64,000 nt of DNA from Acidovorax sp. FHTAMBA (GTDB lineage: Bacteria; Pseudomonadota; Gammaproteobacteria; Burkholderiales; Burkholderiaceae_C), in assembly GCF_038958875.1 (NCBI RefSeq), contig NZ_CP152407.1, positions 2,487,501-2,551,500 of the forward strand. The letters are read 5' to 3'. Below, piece after piece: positions 8,057 through 16,260 of this stretch (positions within the stretch are counted from its first letter, which is position 1; the number at the start of each line of letters is the position of its first letter). The notes under the pieces were generated by a model. That model ran no database searches and was not told where the DNA came from. It worked only from the letters and a program-made list of their open reading frames with translations. Both the position numbers and the translations under genes were made by a program.

Positions 8057-9580
8057 TCAGGCTTCTTCGACGTGGCTCAGGCTCAAGCCAATGGCTCCCC
8101 GCCGACGCAGCCAGGGGCTGGGGCGGTAGCGCGTGTCGCCATACACGGTCTGCATGTTGAACAGCACCTCCAGGATGTTGGTGGGACCCCAGCGGTCGCC
8201 CATGGCCAAGGGGCCGAGCGGGTAGCCCAGGCCCAGGGTCACGGCGGTTTCCAGATCCTTGGGGGAGCAGATGCCTTGCTGGCAGATGTCGCTGGCGATG
8301 TTGACGATGGTGGCCACCACGCGCTGCGTGACAAAACCACCGCTGTCGCGGATCACGCTCACGGCCTTGCCGTCGCGGGCAAACAGCGCATGCGCTGCGT
8401 TGCGGATGTCCACGCGGGTGGCGGGGTTGGTGACCAGCACGCGGCGCTTGGTAGCGGCGTCGTCGATCAGCATGTCGATGCCGATGGTGCGCGCCGGGTC
8501 CAGGCGCTCGACCACCGCCACGGTGGTGATGTCAAACCCCAGTGGCGCGACCAGCGTGATGGCCTGGGGCGAGGGCGACTGGCCCGTTTCGATGGTGGCG
8601 CCCAGGTCCTTGAGCAGCTGGTACAGCTCGGCACGGCGCGCAGCGCGGGGCGAGACCCACACGGGGGGAATCTCGGCCACCACGGGCGGTGGTGCTTCCG
8701 CGGGTATCTGCGCCACGCCATCCACATAGCGGTAAAAACCTTCGCCCACCTTTTTGCCCACCACGCCGCCCGCCAGGCGCTGCGCGGTGATCACGCTGGG
8801 GCGAAAGCGCGGCTCGTCGTAGTACTGGCGGTAGATGGACTCCATCACCGGGTGGGACACGTCCAGCGCTGTCAGGTCCATCAACTCAAAGGGGCCGAGC
8901 TTGAAACCGACCTGGTCGCGCAGGATGCGGTCGATGGTGGCAAAGTCGGCCACGCCTTCGCCCACGATGCGCAGGGCTTCAGTGCCAAAACCGCGCCCTG
9001 CGTGGTTCACGATGAAGCCGGGTGTGTCTTGTGCCTGCACGGGCGTGTGGCCCATTTCCCTGGCGTACGCGGCCAGCGCAGTGCACACGGCGGGCTCGGT
9101 CTTGAGCCCTGCAATCACTTCCACCACCTTCATCAAGGGCACCGGGTTGAAGAAATGAAAGCCGGCAAGCCGCTCCGGACGCTGGAGCCCGGCACCAATC
9201 GCGGTCACCGAGAGCGAAGACGTATTGGTGGCCAGCACGGCATCGCTGCGCACCACCGCCTCAAGCTCTGCAAAGAGCTTTTGCTTGACATCCAGGCGCT
9301 CCACGATGGCTTCCACCACCAGGTCACAGCCTGCAAGTTCAGATGCTGCCAGCACCGGATGCAAACGCGCCGAAAACTCCGCCGCCTGCTTCGCAGTGAT
9401 GCGCCCTTTGCCCGCCAGCTTGTTCCACTGGTCCTTGAGGGCGCTCAAGGCCGCGTCCGCTGCACCGGGATTGGCGTCCAGCAGAAACACCTGGCTGCCC
9501 GCCTGTGCGGCGATCTGTGCAATACCCCGGCCCATGGCGCCGGTACCCACGATGGCGATGTTCGGAAACTGAATTTTCAT
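8057..9580 (-). CDS. paaH: 3-hydroxyacyl-CoA dehydrogenase, PaaH/PaaC type
   Basis: The 507-residue protein begins with an NAD-binding Rossmann fold (GTGAMGRGIAQIAAQAG, residues 12-28), followed by the 3HCDH helical domain and a second C-terminal 3HCDH-like repeat. It matches the ~500-residue long form that includes PaaH/PaaC of phenylacetate catabolism rather than the ~290-residue fadB2 type. It oxidises (3S)-3-hydroxyacyl-CoA to 3-ketoacyl-CoA with NAD. ATG at 9580 is chosen because the Rossmann motif follows at the usual distance; the open frame runs further upstream without a plausible start. It overlaps no gene and lies divergent from the fimV-like gene with 73 nt between them. No other paa gene is in the window, so the symbol is tentative. 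Confidence 0.8.
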   Translation of the reverse strand: MKIQFPNIAIVGTGAMGRGIAQIAAQAGSQVFLLDANPGAADAALSALKDQWNKLAGKGRITAKQAAEFSARLHPVLAASELAGCDLVVEAIVERLDVKQKLFAELEAVVRSDAVLATNTSSLSVTAIGAGLQRPERLAGFHFFNPVPLMKVVEVIAGLKTEPAVCTALAAYAREMGHTPVQAQDTPGFIVNHAGRGFGTEALRIVGEGVADFATIDRILRDQVGFKLGPFELMDLTALDVSHPVMESIYRQYYDEPRFRPSVITAQRLAGGVVGKKVGEGFYRYVDGVAQIPAEAPPPVVAEIPPVWVSPRAARRAELYQLLKDLGATIETGQSPSPQAITLVAPLGFDITTVAVVERLDPARTIGIDMLIDDAATKRRVLVTNPATRVDIRNAAHALFARDGKAVSVIRDSGGFVTQRVVATIVNIASDICQQGICSPKDLETAVTLGLGYPLGPLAMGDRWGPTNILEVLFNMQTVYGDTRYRPSPWLRRRGAIGLSLSHVEEA

Positions 9581-9653
9581 AGCGCCATTATGGCTCTGGC
9601 GTTGCGCGGGAGTTATGTGCAAGAATGGGCCGCGCTGAAAATCCGAAAATATT

Positions 9654-11885
9654 GTGAAAATTCGTAACGCCATGATGGGGGCCAGTCTGTGGGTGGTGGC
9701 CACAGGCGTATCTGCATTGTCTTTGGGCAGCAGCCGCGGCGCTGTGGTCTTGGGTGCGCCGGTGGACTTGTCCTTTGATGTCCAGCCGGACCCGGGCACC
9801 GATATCGCCTCCGCCTGCGTCACGGCGCGGATCATGGCTGGCGAGACGGCCGTTGGCGACGCCAGGGTGCGCGTGACGCCTCTTCCCGACATGCGTGGCC
9901 GCCCCTCGGCGGTGAGGGTTCAGGCGGCGATTGCGGTGGATGAGCCCGTTTTGACCGTCACCCTGTCTGCCGGGTGCGCTGGCAAGGTCACACGCACCTA
10001 CACCTTTTTTGCAGAGCTTCCGAACTCGGTAGCCCGATCTGCCGCCCCGGTGGATGTCTCGCAGCTTCCCTCGGTTGAGCGGACCGGGGCTGAAACGTCG
10101 CGCCCGGCCCAGACCGCGGCCAGTGCACGTGGCGCCACCGCAGCCGCAGCGCCAGCAGCGCCCCTGGCACCGCCGTCCGCCCCGCCATCGTTACCCCCTG
10201 CCAGCGCCGCTGCCCCGGTTGCGCGGGCAGCGCCGCCGATTACCCCGGCGTCGCCCCGGGCACAAGGCCCAGCGCGCCCCGCAGAGCGCAGCCGCGCACG
10301 TGCGCAGACCGCAGCAAGTGCACCCCCGGCAGCAAAGAAGACACCCGCAGCATCCGCACCTGCCGACCGGCCCCGTCTGGTGGTCGAGTCGCTGGACCTG
10401 TGGACGGACCGCCCCGTGGCGCTGCGCAGTTCCCCCGAGCTGCTGACCGTGCCGTCCGACCAGCCCTCGGCCGAGCGTGCACAGGCTGCAGCGATGTGGC
10501 GGGCGTTGAACGCGCCCCCCGAAGAATCCGCTGCGCAGACAGACCGGCTCAGCGCCCTGGAGGCGGATGTGGCGGCATTGCGGGCGCAAGCCGCAAGTGA
10601 CAGCGCCCGCGCTGCACAGCTGCAGCTGCAACTGGAGCAGGCCGAGAACGATCGTTTCCCGGCCACCGTGGTGTATGCGCTGGCCGCCGCGGTCCTGCTG
10701 GCGTTGCTGCTGGTGTTGTGGGCCTGGGCCAGGCTGCGCAGTGCCTCTGAAAGGGCGGTACGCTCGTGGCGCGACTCCGTGGCTGCGCTGGGCGGAGAGG
10801 ACGTGATGGCGGAGCACGGTGCGGCACTGGGCCTCGCCCCGGAGCCTAGCGATGACTGGGTGGCTTCCGACGAATTGTCGGGCCCCAGGGCGCCTTCGCC
10901 GGACTCCGCTGCGGCGCCACTGGCGCCGCCGTTTGTGGCCACCGCCCCGCTGCCCAGTGCGCCGTCGCCCCTGAAGGCCACGCCTTCAGAGCCGCCTCCC
11001 GCCGCAGCGCCGCAGGCCCCGCTGCACATCGTCAGCCCCGAAGAGCTGTTCGACATCCAGCAGCAGGCGGAGTTTTTTGTGTCAGTGGGCGAGCACCAGC
11101 AGGCCATCGAAGTGCTGAAAAAGCACATTGCCGAGCGTGGAGCGACATCGCCGCTTGCCTATCTGGAGCTCTTGCGGCTGTACCACACGCTCAGCCGTGT
11201 GGAGGAGTTCTCGCAACTGCGGGTGCAGTTCATGCAGTCGTTCAATGCACAGGTTCCGGAGTTTTCGGGCTTTCATCGCACGGGCCGCATGCTGTACCAC
11301 TACACCGACGCGCTGGCCGAGATCGAGGAGGCGTGGACGTCTCCCGCGGTGGTGATACTGCTGGAAAAGCTGCTGTTCAAGCCAGACGGTGTGGAATCGC
11401 AAGAGCCGTTTGATCTGGCCGCCTACGATGATTTGTTGCTGCTGCTGGCCATTGCGCAAACCACGCCCCCCAGCGCACGCGGCGCCCCTGCGCCCCGCAA
11501 GCGCACCACACCACTTGCGCCGCCCAGGGATGAAACCCAGGTGCTGCGTCCTTCCCCACCATCGGCCATCATGGCCGCTGCAGCCCCGGCCGACTCTCTG
11601 GCTGGTGGCCTGGACTTCGACTTTGATGCGCATCTGCCCACCGCTGTGGACTTGGCTCCCCGGGCGTCTGCAACTACGGCTCCCGCTGCCCTTCAAGCTC
11701 CATCACGGGGCGCGCCGCTGGATCTCGACCTCGATCTGTCGGAGCCTCCCCATCTCACCCTCAGCGACCTGCCGCCCGCGCCGGTGACAGCGCCTCCGGC
11801 GCAGGGGCAACCGGTGGGTTTCGGCATGGACAACGACCTGATGGAACTCCGGCTGGAACTGGAAAAAAAGATCCCCGGCAAGTGA
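9654..11885 (+). CDS. FimV-like envelope protein with C-terminal TPR-like region
   Basis: A 743-residue protein with an N-terminal signal sequence followed by LSLGSSRGAVVLGAPVDLSF, which matches the start of the mature FimV family (FimV_Nterm domain). Then come a beta-rich domain to about residue 125, a long Pro/Ala-rich linker, a short coiled coil (about 295-330), one transmembrane helix (ATVVYALAAAVLLALLLVLW, about 335-355), a second low-complexity cytoplasmic linker and a helical TPR-like domain (EELFDIQQQAEFFVSVGEHQQAIEVL near residue 465). FimV proteins organise polar type IV pilus and signalling machinery in the inner membrane. No LysM domain is obvious. GTG at 9654 gives the basic signal-peptide start; an ATG at 9672 is possible. 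No pilus genes are nearby. Confidence 0.75.
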   Translation: MKIRNAMMGASLWVVATGVSALSLGSSRGAVVLGAPVDLSFDVQPDPGTDIASACVTARIMAGETAVGDARVRVTPLPDMRGRPSAVRVQAAIAVDEPVLTVTLSAGCAGKVTRTYTFFAELPNSVARSAAPVDVSQLPSVERTGAETSRPAQTAASARGATAAAAPAAPLAPPSAPPSLPPASAAAPVARAAPPITPASPRAQGPARPAERSRARAQTAASAPPAAKKTPAASAPADRPRLVVESLDLWTDRPVALRSSPELLTVPSDQPSAERAQAAAMWRALNAPPEESAAQTDRLSALEADVAALRAQAASDSARAAQLQLQLEQAENDRFPATVVYALAAAVLLALLLVLWAWARLRSASERAVRSWRDSVAALGGEDVMAEHGAALGLAPEPSDDWVASDELSGPRAPSPDSAAAPLAPPFVATAPLPSAPSPLKATPSEPPPAAAPQAPLHIVSPEELFDIQQQAEFFVSVGEHQQAIEVLKKHIAERGATSPLAYLELLRLYHTLSRVEEFSQLRVQFMQSFNAQVPEFSGFHRTGRMLYHYTDALAEIEEAWTSPAVVILLEKLLFKPDGVESQEPFDLAAYDDLLLLLAIAQTTPPSARGAPAPRKRTTPLAPPRDETQVLRPSPPSAIMAAAAPADSLAGGLDFDFDAHLPTAVDLAPRASATTAPAALQAPSRGAPLDLDLDLSEPPHLTLSDLPPAPVTAPPAQGQPVGFGMDNDLMELRLELEKKIPGK

Positions 11886-11929
11886 CGATGGCAGCCGCCT
11901 GATGCCTGCCCGGGCATTCAGGCGCTCTG

Positions 11930-12850
11930 TCAGGTTTCGTGGGGCATACCGCCTGCCTTCAGGCTCTGCATCAGCTGCGCAGCGGCGACCTCTGCATCTG
12001 GCGCGTTCACGATGGCGCGCACCACCGCCACCGATCCCACGCCGGTGGCCAGCACCTGCCCAAACTGCTCGGCGCCGATGCCGCCAATCGCCACCTGGGG
12101 GTAGTGCCGCATCAGCCGCGTATACACCCCGAGCCGCCCCACACCTTGCGGGGCCGTGGCCATTTTTTTCAGCGTGGTCGGAAACACCGCACCCATGGCG
12201 ACGTAGCTCGGGCCCACCGCGTCCGCGCGCACCATTTCGGCATAACCGTGGGTGCTGACGCCCAGGCGCAGGCCCGAACGGTGCAACGCCTGCAGCTCGG
12301 GAGCACTCAGTGCGTCCAGGTCTTCCTGGCCCAGATGTACGCCATAGGCACCGGCGTCGATGGCCGCGCGCCAATGATCGTTGATGAACAGCAGCGCGCC
12401 CGTGCCCTGCACGGCCGACACGGCCGAGCGCACTTCGCGTTCGATGGCGGCCGGGTCGTCGGACTTGAAGCGCAGCTGCACCGTGGGCACCCCCGCGCGG
12501 GCCATGCGGCCCACCCAGGCAGCGTCGGGCAGCACGGCGTAGAGGCCCAGGTGGTGGGGGCAGGGCGCAAACTGGTGGGCGCGCGGCAGTGGCTGCAGCC
12601 CGAAGTCCTCAGGGGCGTCGGGCCACGTCTCGGGCTGGGCCGCGCCGGTGCGCAGGGCGCGGGTCTGCCAGGCGCGGGCCAGGCATTCGGCATCGTGGGC
12701 GATGAAACCCAGTTGGCTGCAGGCTTGCAGCGCGGCCAGGTAGACGGGCTCCTGCGAGGTGGGAGCAGGCACCGGCTCGGGTGCAAAACCCGCAAAGGTG
12801 GCGGCGTGGTGGCTCAGGATGGCGTGCGCCAGGGCGGTGGTGTCATGCAT
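11930..12850 (-). CDS. thiE: Thiamine-phosphate synthase with N-terminal extension
   Basis: Joins HMP pyrophosphate to hydroxyethylthiazole phosphate to give thiamine phosphate. The catalytic TIM-barrel domain occupies about residues 100-300 of 306, with VQLRFK, FINDHWRAAIDAGAYGVHLGQEDL, the phosphate-binding GAVFPTTLKK loop and the VAIGGI segment. Typical ThiE is about 210 residues; here about 95 unexplained residues precede it. Its ATG at 12850 overlaps the thiG stop by 8 nt, so translation is probably coupled. It is the last gene of the minus-strand thiO-thiS-thiG-thiE unit behind a TPP riboswitch. Confidence 0.9.
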   Translation of the reverse strand: MHDTTALAHAILSHHAATFAGFAPEPVPAPTSQEPVYLAALQACSQLGFIAHDAECLARAWQTRALRTGAAQPETWPDAPEDFGLQPLPRAHQFAPCPHHLGLYAVLPDAAWVGRMARAGVPTVQLRFKSDDPAAIEREVRSAVSAVQGTGALLFINDHWRAAIDAGAYGVHLGQEDLDALSAPELQALHRSGLRLGVSTHGYAEMVRADAVGPSYVAMGAVFPTTLKKMATAPQGVGRLGVYTRLMRHYPQVAIGGIGAEQFGQVLATGVGSVAVVRAIVNAPDAEVAAAQLMQSLKAGGMPHET

Positions 12851-13652
12851 GGGCGTGGTGCCAGAAAGGGGTGCCCAGCACGGGGGTGCTGGGCTGGGCG
12901 GCGTCTTGTGCGGCCATGGCACCGGCCAGGCGGGCTGCGCGCCCGCCGCTCACGGCATCGGCAAATGCACCGGCCATGGCCACCGGGTCTTGCGCCAATG
13001 CAACGGCCGTGTTCAGCAGCACGCCGTCATAGCCCCATTCCATCACCTGGCAGGCGTGGGACGGCAGGCCCAGGCCCGCGTCCACCAGCATGGGCACGTT
13101 CAGGCGCTCGCGCAGCGTCTGCAGGGCATAGGGGTTGACCGGGCCGCGCCCGGTGCCGATGGGCGCGGCCCAGGGCATCACGGCCTGGCAGCCCACGTCC
13201 ACCAGGCGCTGGCACAGCACCAGGTCTTCGGTGCAATAGGGCAGCACCTGAAAGCCTTCCTTGATGAGGTGCTCGGCCACACCCACCAGGTTCAGTGTGT
13301 CGGGCTGCAGGGTGTAGTCGTCGCCAATCAGCTCCAGCTTGATCCACGGGGTGTTGAACACCTCGCGCGCCATCTGGGCGGTGGTGATGGCCTCTTGCGC
13401 GCTGTGGCAGCCGGCGGTGTTGGGCAGCACGGGCACGTTGAGCTTGCGCAGCAGCTCCCAGAAGCTGCTGCCGCTTTCGGCCGGGTTGCTGCCCTGGCGG
13501 CGCAATGACGCGGTGACCATGGCGGGCCGGGCGCGCAGCACGGCGGCTTCGAGCACGGCGGGCGAGGGGTAGCGCGAGGTGCCCAGCAGCAGGCGGCTGT
13601 TGAAGGTCTGGCCGTACAGCACCAGCGGGTCTTGTGGCGTTGGAGTGGTCAT
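12843..13652 (-). CDS. thiG: Thiazole synthase
   Basis: The 269-residue protein condenses deoxyxylulose phosphate, dehydroglycine and ThiS thiocarboxylate into the thiazole phosphate moiety of thiamine. It shows the family start LVLYGQTFNSRLLLGTSRYPS, the MVTASLRR strand, WIKLELIGDDYTLQPD with the Schiff-base lysine region, and the glycine-rich PIGTGRGPVNPYAL phosphate site. The C-terminal 20 residues (after AARLAGAMAAQ) are a variable tail. It follows thiS by 82 nt, a gap filled by a palindromic element, and its stop overlaps the thiE start. Confidence 0.95.
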   Translation of the reverse strand: MTTPTPQDPLVLYGQTFNSRLLLGTSRYPSPAVLEAAVLRARPAMVTASLRRQGSNPAESGSSFWELLRKLNVPVLPNTAGCHSAQEAITTAQMAREVFNTPWIKLELIGDDYTLQPDTLNLVGVAEHLIKEGFQVLPYCTEDLVLCQRLVDVGCQAVMPWAAPIGTGRGPVNPYALQTLRERLNVPMLVDAGLGLPSHACQVMEWGYDGVLLNTAVALAQDPVAMAGAFADAVSGGRAARLAGAMAAQDAAQPSTPVLGTPFWHHAHA

Positions 13653-13660
13653 GGATTTAC

Positions 13661-13715
13661 TATTGTTTTGATAGCTGTTGGCGCTTTATGGATAAGCGCT
13701 GGAGGCCATTTTTAT
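13661..13715. repeat. Palindromic element copy 2, in the thiS-thiG gap
   Basis: TTTGATAGCTGTTGGCGCTTTATGGATAAGCGCTGGAGGCCATTTTT-like sequence (pieces: GATAGCTGTTGGCGCTTT, GATAAGCGCTGGAGGCC). It fills most of the otherwise tight thiS-thiG junction inside a single operon, so it may affect relative expression of the two genes through an mRNA hairpin. Confidence 0.85.
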
Positions 13716-13734
13716 TCAAATCTTGTGTGCGGGA

Positions 13735-13932
13735 TCAACCCCCGGTCACGGGCGAGATGATTTCCACGCGGTCGCCGGGCTGCAGCGTGCGGGCGGCGTA
13801 GCCGGTGTTGGGCACGAAGGTGGTGTTCACGGCCACCGCAAAAGGCGGGCGTGCATCGATGGCGGCCACGGCGTCGGACACGGTGGCGCCGTCGGGCAGC
13901 TCGTACGGGGTCTGGTTGATGGTGATGTTCAT
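13735..13932 (-). CDS. thiS: Sulfur carrier protein ThiS
   Basis: A 65-residue ubiquitin-like sulfur carrier ending in the required Gly-Gly (SPVTGG). The C-terminal glycine is adenylated by ThiF/MoeB-type enzymes, thiocarboxylated and used by ThiG. The fold signature VNTTFVPN and DRVEIISPVTGG is clear. Its ATG overlaps the thiO stop by 4 nt (ATGA), which indicates coupled translation. No thiF is in the window; activation must come from elsewhere. Confidence 0.95.
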   Translation of the reverse strand: MNITINQTPYELPDGATVSDAVAAIDARPPFAVAVNTTFVPNTGYAARTLQPGDRVEIISPVTGG

Positions 13933-15059
13933 GCGAGGGCGGCAGCAGCGCGGGTGGCGGGCGCAGGTGTGGGGGCCAGGTCCAGCGCGAGGTCAAAACG
14001 TTGCGAAAGCTGCGATTGTCCCGTGTTCAGCACTTCCAGGGTCACATCCAGCATGGCGGGCGCAATCATGAAGCCGTGGCGGTACAGGCCGTTGATCTCC
14101 AGCACACCCGGGCGCGGCTGGCGGATGGCGGGCAGGTTGTCGGGCAGCGTGGGGCGGCACTGCGTGGCCAGCTCCAGAATGCGGCCCTCGGCGAAGCCGG
14201 GGTGCACGGCGTAGGCGGCAGAGAGCAGTTCCAGCGTGGAACGCACGCTGGCGGGGGACATATCGTCGGATTCGATCTCGGTCGCGCCAATCACGAAAAG
14301 GTGCTCCTCCTTGGGCGCGATGTAGATGGGGTAGCGCGGGTGCACCAGCCGTGTCGGGCGCTGCAGCGTGACATCGGGTGCGTGGATGCGCACCACCTCG
14401 CCGCGCACGCCGCGCAGTGCGCTCCACTGGCCCCTGGCGCCCAGGCCCCGGCAGTCCAGCACCCAGTCGGGCTGGCCGGGGGCGCCGGGTGCAAAGGCCT
14501 CGGGCGACTGGGGGCTGTGCCAGTGCGTGCGCACCGACAGCCGCTGCATTTCCACCACCAGGGCGGCCAGCAGCTGCCGGTTGTCGAGCTGGCCTTCGCC
14601 GGGCAGGTACAGGCCCTGGGCAAAGCGGTGCGCCAGCGTGGGCTCGGCCTCAGCCAGGGCCTCGCTGCCCAGCTTTTGCAGGCGGGGCAGCTCGGGCACG
14701 GTGTGCTGGTTGGCCTCCAGCTGGCGCGTCAGGCGCTGGGCTTCGGCCGCGTCCTGCCGGTGCCACACGATCAGCGTGCCCGCCTGCTGGAAGAACACAG
14801 GCTCGGCCAGAGGCGCCAGCAGCTGCGGCCAGCGGGTGAGGGCATGGTGGCCCATGCGCACCACGCCGGGTTCGGTGATGGCTGATTCGGCCAGGGGCGC
14901 CAGCATGGCGGCGGCCACCGTGGCGGCCGAGCCTTCGGCAGCCGGGCTGCCCGCGTCGTGGATGTCCACGCAGTGGCCCTGGCGGGCCAGCTCGACCGCC
15001 AGCAGGCGGCCCATGAGGCCTGCGCCCAGGATGGCAAATGAGGAGGGTGGCAGTGGCAT
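13929..15059 (-). CDS. thiO: Glycine oxidase (FAD-dependent)
   Basis: The 376-residue protein oxidises glycine to iminoacetic acid (dehydroglycine), the aerobic precursor for ThiG. It has a DAO-type FAD fold: ILGAGLMGRLLAVELARQG (residues about 9-27) is the dinucleotide-binding motif, and GLYRHGFMIAPAM near the C-terminus is the typical flavin-contacting end. The start at 15059 is the first ATG preceding the Rossmann motif; the open frame extends through the riboswitch but is not coding there. It is the first gene of the thiO-S-G-E operon. The presence of ThiO rather than ThiH fits an aerobic organism. Confidence 0.92.
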   Translation of the reverse strand: MPLPPSSFAILGAGLMGRLLAVELARQGHCVDIHDAGSPAAEGSAATVAAAMLAPLAESAITEPGVVRMGHHALTRWPQLLAPLAEPVFFQQAGTLIVWHRQDAAEAQRLTRQLEANQHTVPELPRLQKLGSEALAEAEPTLAHRFAQGLYLPGEGQLDNRQLLAALVVEMQRLSVRTHWHSPQSPEAFAPGAPGQPDWVLDCRGLGARGQWSALRGVRGEVVRIHAPDVTLQRPTRLVHPRYPIYIAPKEEHLFVIGATEIESDDMSPASVRSTLELLSAAYAVHPGFAEGRILELATQCRPTLPDNLPAIRQPRPGVLEINGLYRHGFMIAPAMLDVTLEVLNTGQSQLSQRFDLALDLAPTPAPATRAAAALA

Positions 15060-15145
15060 AGTCGTTATGTTCTGTCCGTGTGCTGCAGGCGAGGCGCGAG
15101 CAAGGTGCATGGGGACAAAACGGGGCTGTGCCGCTTGAAAGGAAA

Positions 15146-15252
15146 CTCCCCACGCCAGCATGACCTGGATCGGGTAGCGGGGCCATGCAACTGTGTGCGC
15201 GGGAGCCCCAGGGTATTTCTCAGTCGCACACCAAAATGGCGGGACACCCCTG
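15146..15252 (-). promoter_or_regulatory. TPP riboswitch (thi-box) controlling thiO-thiS-thiG-thiE
   Basis: On the minus strand the leader reads GGGGTGTCCC near the 5' side, then GACTGAGAAATACCC (conserved CUGAGA), and finally ACCCGATCCAGGTCATG followed by CTGGCGTGGGGAG (conserved GAUC..GGxUAAUGCxxGCGxAGGGA region). These are the hallmark segments of the thiamine pyrophosphate aptamer. The leader ends about 90 nt before the thiO ATG, leaving room for an expression platform. Thiamine pyrophosphate would repress the operon. Confidence 0.9.
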
Positions 15253-15329
15253 TTTCGTCCGGAAAAATCAATTACAGCACAAGCTCGCACCGCTCTTTTT
15301 GCGCTAGCGCATAGGCCATAATTTTTGCC

Positions 15330-16193
15330 ATGACTTCTTTGATCCCGCCGTCCTCCACGCCGCCTCTGCTTTCTACACGCCGCTATGTGCGTGTGCTCTC
15401 CATCGCAGGTTCTGACAGCGGCGGCGGCGCGGGCATCCAGGCCGACCTCAAGACCTTTGCCGCCCTGGGCTGCTACGGCATGACGGCCATCACGGCCATC
15501 ACGGCGCAGAACACCTGTGGCGTGACGGGCATCCACGGCATTCCGCCCGAAATGCTCAAGGCCCAGATCGACGCTGTGGTGCAGGACATTGGTGTGGATG
15601 CGGTCAAGATCGGCATGCTGCATTCGCCCGAGGTGGTGCGTGTGGTGGCCGATGCCATCCGCACCTACCAGCTGCCCCATGTGGTGCTCGACCCCGTGAT
15701 GGTCGCCACCAGTGGAGACCGGCTCATCGCTGCAGAAACCGTGAGCGTGCTGGTGCAGGAGCTGTTTCCGCTGGCCGAGATCATCACCCCCAACCTGGAC
15801 GAGGCCGACTGGCTGCTGGGGCGCAGCATCAAGGGCGTGGAAACACTGGACGAAGCCGCGCAGGCCCTGTGCGCGCTGGGTGCACGTGCGGCGCTGCTCA
15901 AGGGCGGCCACCTGCCCGGAGACTGGGTGGTGGACGTGCTGGCCACCCGCAGCGGCGTGCGGCAGCGGCTGGAGTCCGCACGCATTGCCACACCCAACGG
16001 TCACGGCACGGGCTGCACCCTGTCGTCGGCCATTGCGGCACACCTGGCGCAGGGCCTGCCCTTGCAGCAGGCGGTGGAGCGCGCGCGGGCCTACATCCTG
16101 GGCGCCATTGCTGCAGGGGCTGATGTGACCACCGGCCGTGGTCACGGCCCGCTCAACCACGGTTATGCGCCCGTGGCGCAACTGGTGTTTTAG
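15330..16193 (+). CDS. thiD: Hydroxymethylpyrimidine / phosphomethylpyrimidine kinase
   Basis: The 287-residue ribokinase-fold enzyme phosphorylates HMP and HMP phosphate to give HMP pyrophosphate for ThiE. SIAGSDSGGGAGIQADLKTF (about 24-43) is the substrate-binding motif, KIGMLHS and VLDPVMVATSG are conserved core strands, and NGHGTGCTLSSAIAAHL near residue 235 contains the catalytic anion hole. About 20 extra residues precede the motif. It is transcribed divergently from thiO across the riboswitch region and is therefore not under that riboswitch. Confidence 0.95.
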   Translation: MTSLIPPSSTPPLLSTRRYVRVLSIAGSDSGGGAGIQADLKTFAALGCYGMTAITAITAQNTCGVTGIHGIPPEMLKAQIDAVVQDIGVDAVKIGMLHSPEVVRVVADAIRTYQLPHVVLDPVMVATSGDRLIAAETVSVLVQELFPLAEIITPNLDEADWLLGRSIKGVETLDEAAQALCALGARAALLKGGHLPGDWVVDVLATRSGVRQRLESARIATPNGHGTGCTLSSAIAAHLAQGLPLQQAVERARAYILGAIAAGADVTTGRGHGPLNHGYAPVAQLVF

Positions 16194-16195
16194 AA

Positions 16196-16256
16196 ATTGG
16201 CTTTTTTTGGGCTCTAGCGCTTATAAATAAAGCGCTGGCAGCTCACAATTCAATAG
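16196..16256. repeat. Palindromic element copy 3, between convergent thiD and cytX
   Basis: AAATTGGC followed by CTCTAGCGCTTATAAATAAA and GCGCTGGCAGCTC, then CAATTCAATAGC. It occupies nearly the whole gap between two convergent genes. A hairpin here could act as a weak bidirectional terminator. Confidence 0.85.
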
Positions 16257-16260
16257 CGTA

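Noticed and set aside
7220..9667. 815-codon plus-strand open frame
   Set aside because: It lies opposite the enoyl-CoA hydratase and 3-hydroxyacyl-CoA dehydrogenase genes. The translation is rich in His/Gly/Arg with no domain, a usual antisense artefact of high-GC coding DNA.
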